Below, one piece after another: positions 1-11,383 of a stretch of 64,000 bases of DNA. The notes below the pieces were generated by a model, which was not told the DNA's origin, did no database searches, and worked only from the letters and a program-made list of their open reading frames with translations. Each line of letters opens with the position of its first letter. Position 1 is the first letter of the stretch. Where the stretch lies: positions 124,001 to 188,000 of the forward strand of contig JAMXDE010000062.1 in NCBI GenBank assembly GCA_026770025.1, given 5' to 3'. A program made the translations under genes and the position numbers. This DNA comes from Craspedostauros australis. Taxonomy: Eukaryota; Bacillariophyta; Bacillariophyceae; Mastogloiales; Achnanthaceae.

Positions 1-186
1 CATCTCATCACAGTTCTTCGTATACATATGTTCGTTGCATGCTTATCCATGTCCTCCACGCTCTTCACAGGACATGATCGTTCCGCAGCGTTCTTCCTCT
101 TGCATCACAATGATTTGTGACCACGCCTCTTCACAGGAACGATTCACTACCCCGTATTTGATGGACGTTTGTGTGTTATTACTTTG

Positions 187-3100
187 CTATATGTTACATC
201 TCGACCCATTCCCATGGCTGTACTTTCCTTGTTGAGCTGCTGCGCGCGTTCGCGGTCGTTGCGGAGTTGTCTCCGAGCGCGTCCGCCGTCTCTGTGGTGC
301 TGGTGAAGTCTCAGCAGGTGTCTGGGATGAGGGTTTCGCTCGTTTCCTTCCTTGGCTCGATTGGATATCTTTGCTTGTTTGCACTGCTGATGGAGTCTTG
401 CGCTTCCCTCCTTTCCTGTCTGGTTGCTTCGCACTCCACTCAGTGTAATCCGCCTTGGTCTTCCTTGTCCATGATCTGTTGCTTCCGTGGAGCATTCGGA
501 AACATGTGTTGCTTGCAATGATTCGTTCGTTCGCCTTCTTTCGTAGATTTGACATTGAAATGCTGGTATGCACTCCATTTGCAACTCCCCATCTCTTGTG
601 ATTTGCAGTGGGAGGCACGCAGGCGAAAAAGTGACACTGCATGCACATCCATTTCGTTACAACCCCACATACGACGCAGGGTTTCTTCACGTTTTCACAA
701 AAGATGGGCTCATGGCTGCCCGTGCGGAGACGTCGTTCGAGCGCAGCCATGGCGGGTGTTGGGGCAGCTGGATTCCCAGACAGCAGGTTCTGGATGCTCT
801 TTCCGTCCCTCTCCTCGCCTTCAACAGTTGGTCTACCATCGTAGATTTGATTGTCTGTATCCGAATCTGTGTCTCCTGTGTTGTTGATTGCTCCCTGAAT
901 AAACCAGTTTGCGCATTCGCTGTCATCACCTGCTTCTCTGTTGCTGCCAGCGGCTTGGGCGACGATGACTCCGAATGCCCTTCGCAATGTTTCCAACGAA
1001 TCAGCAACACTGCTGCGATGATTCAGCATGTCACGGTAGGTCTGCAGCACCGTTGCGTTCTCCAGGTCTTTGTTTGTGTGGATATCGTCTGTGCAACAGT
1101 AGTGCATTAGCTTGTGCAGAAACAGAAGGATGACTTCCACAATCCGTACCACAGCTTGGCACTGGAAGGTTGCGAATGGCGGCTGCACCTTGTGCTGCCT
1201 CACCATTCTGGTGATTAAATCGGAGCCGCCCTTGAATGAATTCCAACGAGCTACAAACGATGGAACCAAGGTGTGAACCTTTGGCACCGGCATTGGTAGT
1301 TCCTGGCATGCCTTCCATATCATCAATTGGTGGAATACATCCTCTTCTGTCAATGCCGCAATGTGTCGCCCCCCGGTTGAGCCCCTGTGGGGGTTGCGTT
1401 TCGAATTCAGATGCTTTCGCAGGGTCTTGCCTGACGCTGCCTCGCGGGATGCAGCAGCGGAGTCCGCGTATGCAAACTCCAACTTCAGCTCATACAGATT
1501 TTGTAGCACAATTCCATATGATTGAAGTAGATCAGGTTTGAATTGTGTGGATATTGATCTTATGGTGTTAGCGGTTGCATCACCTGATGGTAGGAGGAGG
1601 TGGGATCGAGTGGATCAGAGGAGAAACGCAAGAACAGTTTGAGTGAGCACCACGAATCGACTTTCGAAATTCATGGCAGGAGCTCCATCCATTTCATGCT
1701 TGAACGTACCAATTACAATCATTGCACCTGTCACCCCAAAGACGAAGGCATGATGAAGCAGTTGAATCATCTCTGATTTCTTTTCGAACAACGCCCTCCA
1801 TTTGTCGTCTTGGAGATGCACGAACACATGACTCTTTCCCTCCGTCCCATGCTCCCAATCGGCCTTCCGCTGGTGCCGTCTTTCGAGATCTTCTGTGTCT
1901 GTCGTTGCCCGAGTCTTGATCTCCACAACAAAGACTTCATCGTCGCTGTCGTCCTCTGGATCACCGACGATCGCGAGGAAGTCGACGGAGGCGCGGGCGT
2001 ACGGTGCATCGGTGTTTCGCACCACCCCCACTTGGTACGTCGCCTTCACTTGCCTTCCCTCGCCGCCCACTCCAACACAGTGGAGGGCCTGCTTCATGAG
2101 GGGAGCTTCGTTTTTGTGGCCCAGCTTGGCGAGCTTTCCGGCCTTGCCCCGAACCGACTTCATGAACCACGATTGTAACATGAGAGTTGTGAGGTCGTGG
2201 TCAAGCTTGTGCATCCACTCTGAAGTGGTGCTTCCCGCCTGGAAACTGGATGGATGGTCGGGCTCCTGCTCGATCTCCTTCATCCCCAGGGCAACCAATC
2301 TCTCCACAACCTTCTCTCGTGGCATTTTCGTCACATTGGTTTTGGGGAGACGAGCCTTGAGGTCTTTCTTGAGGGAGGCGTCGCTGATGGCCACGAATCG
2401 CCGTCGAACCTTGTCGTCATCAGCGAGGATGGTGCGGAGCATTTTGCATCGTGTGGCTCTGCTTCGCTGGGCCTTGCTGCGGTAGAACATAACCATGAGT
2501 TCGATGAAGTCTTTGTCAGGGAAGGCATCCTCTTCAGGGGCGTCGTCACGGAGAGAGGAGAGAAGTGCAATTTCAACATGACGGGAATCGAAGGTGGGAG
2601 TTGTGAGTTTGGAGTATAAATCAAGTGCGCGCAATCTCGCTTTTTCTGCTTGCAACGCATTGTGGTACTTCGCCTTCCGACCAAGCACATCATATCCCAA
2701 GTAGCGGCCAATGCACTCCCATGCAGTTTGATTGAATATGGTGGCATTGTCGGTGTTGCACCACTCTCCGCTTTCAAGCACCTTCTGTATCATGCTGTAG
2801 GTGGAGGTGCTCGTGAACGCGAAGCGGCGGTGGACGAACCACAGATGGTCACCCTGGCCACAGGTGAGTCCATCCACAGGCAGATCCCACACCATATCTG
2901 CCCAACGCTGTTTGACATTCTTGGATGCGGCAGCCACAACACCGGTTGTGCCAAGGGGAGTTTGGGATATGGCAGCTCTGACTGCCGACGATCGTGTTGG
3001 ATTGACAGTGAATGTTTGGAAGAAGTGTGGGTAGTGTGGGGATCTTTGATTGTTCCCATGCTTGTTCTCCACCATGTCTTGGTACTTTTGTTGGTCACTG

Positions 3101-4601
3101 GCGTTGCTGAGGGTGAGGTCCCACTCGAAGCCACTCGATCTTGTGGAGAGTGCAAGTACAGTTTGTTCGTTAAGTCGGTATCCATAGCATGTCAATTGTC
3201 GTTTGCCAATGCTGTTGGTGACAGCGCTATGCACCATCCTTGGCCCCTTCCTCCCAATATTCATCTGGAGTGCACCCTTGCCAATGGATGGGCCGAAGGT
3301 GAATGGTAGGTATCCAGCTCGCATGTGTGTACCCTCCAGATTGGCACCCCTGGTAGTGAGGAAGGCGGTAGTGCTGTGGCAGTTGTATCCTCGATCTGTC
3401 ATGAGGGTTAGATTTCGAAAAGAACCATCTGGTTCTTTTAGTTGGGTGAACAACCGATAGGTGTCGTCATCGAACCCATCTCGGCAAGCAGCCAACCCCA
3501 CAACAAGTCCAGAAGCAGACTGGACAAGAGTGTTCAGGGTTAATCTGAAGGAATGCAGAAGACCAAAACGAGACGGAGACCTGGGATGAGGAATTGAAAT
3601 ATGAAATGGAGATGCCACCCCTCTGCAACAAAACACACAATGCTGTTCGTCACTTACCCATTACGATTTGCATGAGTATGTCTCATGCCAAGCAGATAGC
3701 TGCTCTCTGCACGGCTGCTGCAATGGACCTTGTCATCATCCAATGTGACGATCCGATTCGGGCAACGATGACGAAGACAAAGAATCTCAAGCGTCAAGTT
3801 GAAAGCACTTTCCAATTCGGTCCAAACAAAGCGATGGCCATTCCGAGAGACAGGGTTTCCATTGCGTCAAATACGGTCCCAGAGATTGACGTAGTGCTGT
3901 CTGGTGGGAAAGCTGGGAAGCGTGGTAGTGTTGCCGCCATCGTAGAGCCGACGAACGGTGCAGCCTTCCACCATCTGTGATGTGATGGCATAGAGGAACT
4001 CCATGTACTCAGGATATGAGAAACCCAGCCCACTTGGGCCAAATGCACGGATGAAAATGGGAGATGTGGGGCCCAGCACATCGTGGATCAAGTCATGGGG
4101 TGTTGGCACGTATGGTGGAGACCCAGGAGGACTCTTGGGGAAGCGCTGCAAGACAGCTGTTCGCAGTGAACGAATCTCTTCCTTTGCATGAAGGAGAGCG
4201 AGCTTGTGTGCTTCTCCAACAGTCACTTTTGTTGCATGCTCGTAGGCTGAGAGCACCTTCCACTCCACAGAGATCTCCCTACTCCCCTTCTTTGGAGGGA
4301 GGACGATGCGATGGCTGTAGCCAGGAAGCGAGCACGGTTGGACTCCAAAATCGCCAACAGGATCTGGAGGCACCACTGTAGGCACTGCACCCTCGTCATC
4401 ACTGTTGACACAGATGCCATCTCGTTCTTCTTCATGGGTGTGTTTGCCTGCATCACCCATTCCATCATCCAAAACTTGTCCAAAGGGATGAAGCTGCTGG
4501 GATGGAGAGACGGTGCCATGGACGGTCGTTGCAACTGGAGTGGAAGCTGTGGGCAAGTTGTCATTGGCATTGGGAGCATCAGGTGGAAGAGAAGATGCCA
4601 T
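187..4601 (-). pseudogene. piggyBac-like transposase with an inserted PD-(D/E)XK nuclease domain; two in-frame TGA codons
   Basis: One frame runs from ATG 4601 to a stop at 187 (about 1,460 codons), joined across a possible 35-base intron (3657-3623). In order it shows a Pro-rich N-terminus; a first catalytic Asp in TLDDDK; a second in LMTDRGY followed by the GTHMR turn; a YqaJ/lambda-exonuclease-like segment with GHKNE, then SVDFLAIV and VVEIKTR (the D...ExK signature); a third Asp in FKGGSD; and a C-terminal Cys-rich finger (CVVC, CMQC, CFRMLH). The order D, D, D, Cys-finger is that of piggyBac transposases. Two TGA codons (3869-3867 and 1617-1615) interrupt an otherwise continuous frame, so this copy is probably inactive unless they are read through or spliced out. 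Start choice is uncertain; the frame is open upstream to 4772. Family assignment is from motifs only. Confidence 0.75.
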
Positions 4602-4893
4602 GATGAAGGTGACGTATCGAAGAAGGCAAGCTGGAAGAAGAAGGCAGTATGGGGGATGCTGCGAATGATAAGCAAGGAGGTGCGAGGTTGATGATGGGAT
4701 GAAATGAACCACAGCAGGCAAGGAGGTTGGAGAGGGAGGGTTGTTGCCATCTGGAGGAAAGCGAAGAAACAATGACGATGAAGAAAATCTTGGAGGAGAA
4801 GATGTCAGAACGAAGAGCTGGCAGAGTTTCTTTTAGTCGAAGTATTCGACCGAAAAATCCTATCGTGGAGATTTATCACGTGGAACTGAAAAT

Positions 4894-4976
4894 TGTCTCC
4901 TCAGACCGGATTTTGGCGAACCTCCGGGTAACTTTGTCTCCTGAGCCCAAAATGGCCATTTTTGGTCTCCCCAGAC
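4894..4976. repeat. Subterminal repeats of the piggyBac-like element
   Basis: Three copies of a motif close to TTGTCTCCTCAGAC lie at 4894-4907, 4934-4946 and 4963-4976, all in the same orientation. The motif is partly palindromic (GTCT....AGAC). Their place at the upstream end of the transposon suggests transposase-binding sites. This is an inference from position and repetition. Confidence 0.5.
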
Positions 4977-5062
4977 AGAATCTCTCTTTATGGATATGGA
5001 CATCGATGAAACCACTCCATCTGCTTCTGTGCAGTTCGCATTGCTTTCGCGGCAGAGCTTAC

Positions 5063-6114
5063 CTGGCACCACTGTTCCTCCGTGGGGAACATTCCAGATG
5101 CAGATGGACCAGTCATGGGGACAACTGGGCGCGCTGGCACTGGGATCGCAGAAGCTTCGTAAGAGGCCTTGATCTGATCGACGAATTCTTGCTCCGTCAC
5201 ACGCTTCTGGTGACAAGCCTGGAAGAATACGAGCTCGGAATTGTTATAGAACGAGACCATCTCGCGTGCATTGTCGCAAGTGGCATCAGTGCAGGTGATC
5301 ACGGCGATGACATTTGTGCCTGCGGAGAACGTCCCAAGACCTTGCGTTACGACCGTATTGTTTCCAATCGAGTACGTGATGGTCGGTTCCAAGTTGTCGA
5401 CGGTTCCATCCGGACCAGCGATATTCTGTGCGAATGGCAACGTGACAACCGTCCCGTCAAGCTCGAAGGTTGACGTGCCGTAGATATCCACGGCCTGCGC
5501 CATACCAGGGTTGGTGCTTCCGGGTGCTGCTTTGGACACTCTGTAACGGTGGTTGAAGGCCCTGGTGCCGTCGACGGTGTAATTGTTGAAGACCTTGTAA
5601 GGGAAGGACTGAAGGGCAATTGGACCGAGTCCAGGAAGGACCCCTCTGCGGACTTCCATCGGCTGCCCGTCTGGCCCGTATGCGAACATGTCGCACATGT
5701 AGTATCCGGTGAAGAGAGCCTGGAAGCAATGATTGAAGTGGTTGTCGAAGCATGGATGTATGCATGCATGCATGGATTGATGGAGAGAGTACAATCACCC
5801 AAAACGATGACAATGGCAGCAAGGCAAGGCAAGACACAAAAGGTTAGAGCGGATCGTGTCTCCTCACAGCAAGCGACGGATGCGGAGGACCGAGACACTC
5901 AGCGGCGATACCATTTCCACTGTCGCAAACGCACCTTGACTTTGTTTTGCTCAATGATATCGTAATTGAGGCCCGACTTGTAACGCTTGTCAGAATCGGA
6001 GAGGCATGGTTCGCGCCATGGATCGCCGCACTTGCCATCTCCTGCTGCAGTCTTCGTGAGGATGCTCAACACGAGCGCAACCAGGCAAACGAGGTTGGTT
6101 TGGGAGATCTTCAT
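5063..6114 (-). CDS. Type I membrane protein, copy A: exons 1-2 only, transposon in intron 2
   Basis: Exon 1 (6114-5935, 60 codons) and exon 2 (5719-5063, 219 codons) join in phase 0 across a 215-base GT-AG intron. The product begins with a signal peptide (MKISQTNL then a hydrophobic stretch), followed by a lumenal or extracellular region with GKCGDPWREPC, GYYMCD, a VDIYGTSTFELDG segment and a Cys-bearing SFYNNSELVFFQACHQKR segment. It matches copy B at 11384-13708 exon for exon; 45 of 60 exon-1 residues are identical. After the exon-2 donor (GTAAGC at 5062) the intron runs into the piggyBac-like element. The membrane-spanning and EF-hand exons of copy B are not found here. They may lie beyond the left edge or be lost, so this is either a gene with a transposon in an intron or a truncated one. 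Function unknown. Confidence 0.75.
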
Positions 6115-7713
6115 GGTGTCGGAGAGTTGCGTGATGTTTCGAATTTGCTCGATTGTTTTGTGCAGGGCAGATGTTGTTGTGTTGGATCTTCGGAGAAATT
6201 GTGAGAAGGGTTTTCATCTTCGGATGAGGGATGCGGTGCCTCTTGTTTCATCCCAGCGCGCATTCGCACGCAATTGTGTGTATGTCATGGTACGACCTAC
6301 AATACTCGTACCTACCATACACGCAGATGCACAGCAGCAGCAACATTCATGATGCGAACTGCAACTGCAGCACAAGCGTCCTCATGTCACCACGTCCTCA
6401 GCTGTCGTTCTGTTGTTCTGTCGTTCTGTTGCAGTTGTATCTTCCTTCGCCTCGTCTTGTCTCATCCTGTGTCGGGGGAGATTTTGTCCACTCTCCTTCC
6501 GACCGTGTCAACATCGTTTCACCGACTTGATTCCTCAAGAAGGGAGCGAAGAATGAGAGTATGCATTGCGATACGTGATGTCATGAGTTGTGACGAGATG
6601 AGGCGATTGTGTTGATCGAAGCCCACTATGTGTGATACTATGCTGAGCTTCCCCACTGGTTGCCGCCAATTAAGAGAGGGCAAGCGCGGAACAAATGCAT
6701 CACGGTATGCCATCATGGTATAAATGCCAGCACTTTATCAAAGTGGACGGGTCCTTCTCTTCTTTTGTGGACACGGCATCGCCTCACTGGTTGCCAACTT
6801 CTGGTTGTTGTTGTTGGAAGTTCGCAGATGATGACACACAAGCGGCCCTGGGTGGGCGCCCTCGAGCGATCCTTCATCCGCAAGAGGGCCCCAATGGTTC
6901 GCAGGAAAGAGTTCTTGCCCACCAAGTGCAAACGAACGTGTTCGAGTTCTCATGAGGACACTCTCTCAACCACTCACACTCAATCATGTTCTACGAGAAG
7001 AATAAGTCGTACTCTGCTGCAGCGAGGTGCTCATGTGCAGGGGTGAAGTAGGTATGCACGCGTGTGGGAGACCACTCATATGCGTAACTCGTAATCAACG
7101 CACCACCGTCTTCGATCTCCCGCCGAAGGGACGAAGAAACCGGAAGGGTAGCGAAGACCAGCACCAAATCCGGTGGGACAAGACATCGCTGGTCTGACGC
7201 TGATCGAACAGGCCGAGACAGTTGTCTTTGTGGAAGGGTGCGGACACAATCCTCCTACAGCGCCGAGCTGCGATGCCACAAAGGATCCAAGAGCGAAACA
7301 ACTGTTCCTGCACAGTGTGGGTAGCATGGGAACACGCCGAAACTGCACAGAGGAGGCAGGGTGTGATGTCTCCATGTTCCCTGGCCTGACAGGAAGCCTG
7401 CGGCTCTCCGCCGGTCCGCGTTTCGTGACTGCTTTCCGCAAGTCCAGCGACAGCTAACAATGTCGGCCGTTACTTGATGGTCAGTTGTGCCCTCCGAGCA
7501 GATCTTCTTCACATCATGTTTCTCCAAGGAACGGCTGCGCCAGAGTGCCTCCATGCAGCGAAATACTGCTTGCGAGCCGTCTTGGGTCGGTTCCAACTGT
7601 AGCCATGGCATTATACTCGTACCAGTATACTCGTACTTGCTCGGCTTATCCTATTCTATTATACATCTTCAAGCACGATGCTCATCCATAGACTTCTCTC
7701 TCACACGCTCTTC
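6115..7713. other. Intergenic region upstream of copy A
   Basis: No convincing gene. It carries the copy A promoter. The stretch 6683-6830 resembles 14307-14440 upstream of copy B (shared GCGGAACAAATGC, a GACGGG-CCTTC stretch and a TGGAAGTT end), so the duplication that made the two genes included upstream DNA. Minus-strand frames at 7076-7460 have no recognisable domain. Confidence 0.6.
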
Positions 7714-8056
7714 TGAGGGAGCACCACGCTGCGCCGCACCGAGTCGATCGGTAAATCGTGTACGACGCTTCTGTCGAAATCGTGAGGGAAGCAACATGAC
7801 GATGACTCAACAGGGACACCCGGCAAGTCCATTGAAACATGCGTTGTTTGACTCATTTGACCAGAGAGATGAATCAAGACTGTTTAATCGAATTAGTCTT
7901 GCCTACACAATCTGTGTCGTTGCATTCGCTGAAAATGACCAGTACATGTCGTGTCGTTAAGTATTATATTTAACGAGATCGTCTATTAGTGTCCAATGAC
8001 CGCCGTTGTGACTGTAGTTGTTTAAGTCACGAATCAATCTGATGCACAACTGAAAG

Positions 8057-8236
8057 TGCATTTAATGCATTCCAAATGCATTTAATGCACTTCAATTGCA
8101 TTTAATGCACTTCAAATGCATTTAATGCACTTCAAATGCATTTAATGCACTTCAACTGCATTTTTTGAACTCCAAGTGCATTTAATGCACTCCAAATGCA
8201 TTTTTTGAACTCCAAGTGCATTTTTTGATTTAAGCA
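8057..8236. repeat. 20-base tandem array, left copy (9 units)
   Basis: TGCA recurs at exactly 20-base steps. The unit is close to TGCATTTAATGCACTTCAAA, with variants in which TTTAATGCAC is replaced by TTTTTTGAAC. The unit contains the palindromic pair TGCA..TGCA. It lies inside the inverted-repeat element, about 245 bases from its left core end. Confidence 0.9.
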
Positions 8237-10080
8237 CACAGATCGCGGGACTTGCTTGAGCTGTTTGTGTGTGGGTTGGCGATTGGTGTGCAGGCCCCAA
8301 GAACAGGATTTTTTGCGAAAAGATGGTGCGAAGGTCAAGAGCCGCGCTCGTTGCCAGCACCAGTGTTCGAACTGCCGAATCAAGAACTTGAAGACCATGA
8401 GCGACACTGTTCGCCATGGTCACCAGTGCCATGTGCAACCATTCGAGGCTCTGTGTGTGATTCTCCAATACCAAATGGACAACAGACTCGAGTTGTAAGC
8501 TGTGTGGACCCAGCGTGAGCATAAGACCCATTCAGGATACGATTGAAACTTCGTTCTGATACAATATTTCAGCACTGAATTCATTCTGTTATGCTGTATT
8601 GGGTGTGCGTGAAGTTATAGACTCCTCAGCCTTATAGTTACAAGGTTATATTTTTCGCATTAGCCTTTGCCTAGAACCGTCAAGCGTGCGGACGGTAGAG
8701 GGCAAATGGGTTCGGAATCGTCAGTCGTGTTTCGACATGCTGTCCAGTCGTGTCTATCATCGACACACTCACATTTCACGTGGGTGAGGCGGTTACTTGT
8801 AACGAAATGTTGAGGATTGCGTGGTGGCGGTGGGCATGCCGAGGCTGCTGCTTTGTCTGGGCTTTGGATCAATGGAATCCATGTGGAGAAGAATACATAT
8901 GGTGGTGAGCGGGTTGCAGGCTCCATGCTACCCACAGTGGGTACACCCCAATTCAACCTTTGCCCTCACCCTTAACTTGACCTGCATCATGCCTTGTTCT
9001 TGGTCTGCTGCTGTTCATGGTCCAGGACGTTCAGCTTCGTCCACATCTCAATCAGCACATGCTGCCTTCCCTCCATATACCTACTCTATAGTACAGCCTT
9101 GTCCTTGCTTCAGGTCTATTCCCTGCCTGTGTGTTTGGACCTCCTCTCTGCTCGTCGTTGCCAATGGCCATCATTGGCTTCGAACCGTTGCTCATCTGCT
9201 CCCCCTCTATAATTCTTGTTTCAGTGGTATTGAATCCACAAGCACTTGAATCATGATGCAAGAAACAACAAGGATAACAACACTACTGTCACCAGTCTCT
9301 TTCTGCACCATGTCAACAGCTCAGCAGATGATCATGGCATCCCATGTCCAAGGGGAACAAAGCAGGTTGTGCAGGACTTTGTAGAACATTCACAAACTAA
9401 GCCAAGTACTATTTAGTATTGTATTTTGTTGTGCATAGCAAAGGATAAGTCACTGCCCTCCATTACATTACATAATATTATGTTGTGTAGCATTCACACG
9501 TGTGGCTGGTGTGGCCGACATGTAGGGATGGCACCACCAATGCTTTGCTGCTTGACACAAAACCGGCAGGAGGAAACACCCAAAGGAGCCAAATCACCAA
9601 CAGCGTGACACCGGACCTGTCGCCGGACCTGTCACCGGACCTGTCACAACATCACCATCCACACCATTGATTACAATTTCGGTCTGTCATCGGCCGTCAA
9701 TGACGTCATGCTTTTTGTCCGCGTTGAGGACAAGCCAGCCAGTATTGGTGTCGTAGACATATAGCTAAATATGTCTAACCCTATTCAACAACAAGGTACA
9801 TAGACGGCTAAGAAAGTAGTGTTGTCCGATTCGCTATATTCAGGAAAACATGACGGTACCCAGCATGGGGCTTACAGAAAACACGATGGTACCCAGCACG
9901 GGGCTTGCAAGAACCACTGAATTGGCAGCAGGAGAATTGTTCTTGCTCACCACAACCACCTTCCGTTCGCAAACAGTACGTCTGGCTCATGCAACCACCA
10001 GTTTTGCGCCCAGCAGTTGGATGTGGCGAGTTGACGCCAGGAGGATCCATTCACGAATTGTGGACAGCAAAACCGATGAA

Positions 10081-10240
10081 GCGCATTTAATGCACTTCAA
10101 ATGCATTTTTTGCACTCCATTTGCATTTAATGCACTCCAATTGCATTTAATGCACTTCAAATGCATTTAATGCACTTCAAGTGCATTTTTTGAACCCCAA
10201 ATGCATTAAATGCACTCCAAGTGCATTAAATGCAAGAGGA
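10081..10240. repeat. 20-base tandem array, right copy (8 units)
   Basis: The same 20-base unit as at 8057-8236, mostly in the same orientation, again with exact 20-base spacing and the same TTTTTTG variants. The last two units read TGCATTAAATGCA, which is nearly self-complementary. The array is about 235 bases from the right core end of the element, mirroring the position of the left array. Confidence 0.9.
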
Positions 10241-10475
10241 AGCAGGTTCGACGGGACTCGATGACACTTCAACCAAACGGAAGCAATGACTAAATTTGTC
10301 CGAGTATCACCGATTGATAAAGTGGTAATATCAATGAATCAAACGAAGACGTCGCTGCGACATTGCTTTGTCAACATCTCACAAACAACGAAGAAACACA
10401 ACAAATGACAAAAAGCACTTTGGGGTCGTACTAGTCGTAAGCTGAAGTATTTGATGCACTTGCCGGGTGTCCCTG

Positions 10476-11383
10476 AATTGTTGTTTCCTTTCACGGTTTT
10501 GGCGATCAGCGAAATGACCACTCAGTCACGTTTACAGATTGAGTCATGACCCCTCATTTCTTTTGTGTCTTCCTTGTCCCTGTCATGACACTTCACCTTC
10601 GACACAATCGATTCATTGTGACGTCACGCTATCAACGAATTCGCGCTCAAATCGGAGATGCAAAAATGATCACAACAAAATGCCGTCGTCAACCAAAATT
10701 CGAATGGCGTTGCACCGAACTGAATTGGAACAACAGACGAAGAAGGCAAGCAATACGACAGCAGCAGCAAGCGCTGGTTCTGTCTCGACATCCGGACGTA
10801 GACACACACGCGCGCACGCAAACACTCATACACGCGCACACACATGCGCATACACATGTACATGCACATGTGCCGAGACATCACAAAGAAAATGCAGAGC
10901 TTTCATGTTTGCTTACGACATGTGCGAGTACGTATGGATAATACCACTGATTTCTGAATTCATGTTGGTACTATTGTCCGTTCGGGGTCTGCAGTCTTCA
11001 CAGCCATAGCCATGTTGCTGCCTACTCGCCTGAATTGTATGTGTCTGTTCATAGGTCATGGTCGTATGGGCAAGTTGGAGTGCACGGTCGTGTCGTATGG
11101 AAGCAAAGTATTCATCGAAATGAGGCCGCCCCGTCAGCGAATCGGGGATTTGATTTCATACTGGTCCATCCACCCATCTATCCATGAACCCGCGTATCTA
11201 CGTATCCACCGCCTTCGCAAACCATCGTGGATGCCGAACCATCAAAGTTTGGCATCGGTAATGCTCCACGTCGCAGTTGATGCAAGTCGGAATGATCCAC
11301 CCTGATTTGGCGACTCTCGAGTTGGTTGAAGTCTGATAGAGTATGCTCATCGCGTCTCGTCTCACCTCATGGCGCCACTTCGT
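10476..11383. other. Intergenic region with a CA/CG-rich simple repeat
   Basis: No gene recognised. An alternating purine-pyrimidine tract (ACACACGCGCGCACGC-like, about 10799-10875) is the only distinctive content. The right part is 3' flank of copy B, which is read toward it. Confidence 0.6.

Larger units (their letters stand above)
1..4977 (-). mobile_element. piggyBac/IS4-type DNA transposon, 3' end off the window
   Basis: A DNA transposon read on the minus strand. It holds one long transposase reading frame (187-4601) and, beyond its start, a cluster of similar short motifs near 4894-4976 that look like subterminal transposase-binding repeats. The right limit is set at about 4977, because beyond it the sequence resumes as intron 2 of the neighbouring membrane-protein gene; short matches to the equivalent intron of that gene's paralogue run up to about there. 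The left limit is not in the window, so the terminal repeat pair and the TTAA target duplication expected of piggyBac cannot be tested. The superfamily is assigned from the catalytic core and Cys-rich tail of the transposase. Confidence 0.75.
7811..10475. mobile_element. Non-autonomous inverted-repeat DNA transposon
   Basis: The ends share a perfect 18-base inverted repeat: CAGGGACACCCGGCAAGT starts at 7811 and its reverse complement ends at 10475. Weaker inverted similarity continues outward to roughly 7715-7735 and 10545-10557 (for example GTAAA..CGTG and CGTGA.GGAA.CAAC on both sides), so the true inverted repeats may be longer than 100 bases and the element slightly larger. The interior has no transposase-like frame. 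Each end carries an array of an exact 20-base repeat about 160-250 bases inward. No clear target duplication is seen next to the core repeat. The CAGGG terminus recalls hAT, Kolobok and related superfamilies, but I cannot assign one. Confidence 0.7.

Noticed and set aside
1-4977. Virus-like or Polinton origin for the nuclease-bearing element
   Set aside because: No capsid, polymerase, protease or integrase is seen; the catalytic Asp order and Cys-rich tail fit a plain piggyBac-type DNA transposon.
8057-10240. CRISPR-like arrays
   Set aside because: Units are 20 bases head to tail with no unique spacers, in a eukaryotic genome and inside an inverted-repeat element.
10240-10260. tRNA B-box-like GGTTCGA
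   Set aside because: The next bases do not fit the B-box, and no A-box or cloverleaf could be drawn nearby.
10799-10875. CA/CG alternating tract as a regulatory or Z-DNA element
   Set aside because: A simple microsatellite; nothing in the flanks supports a function.
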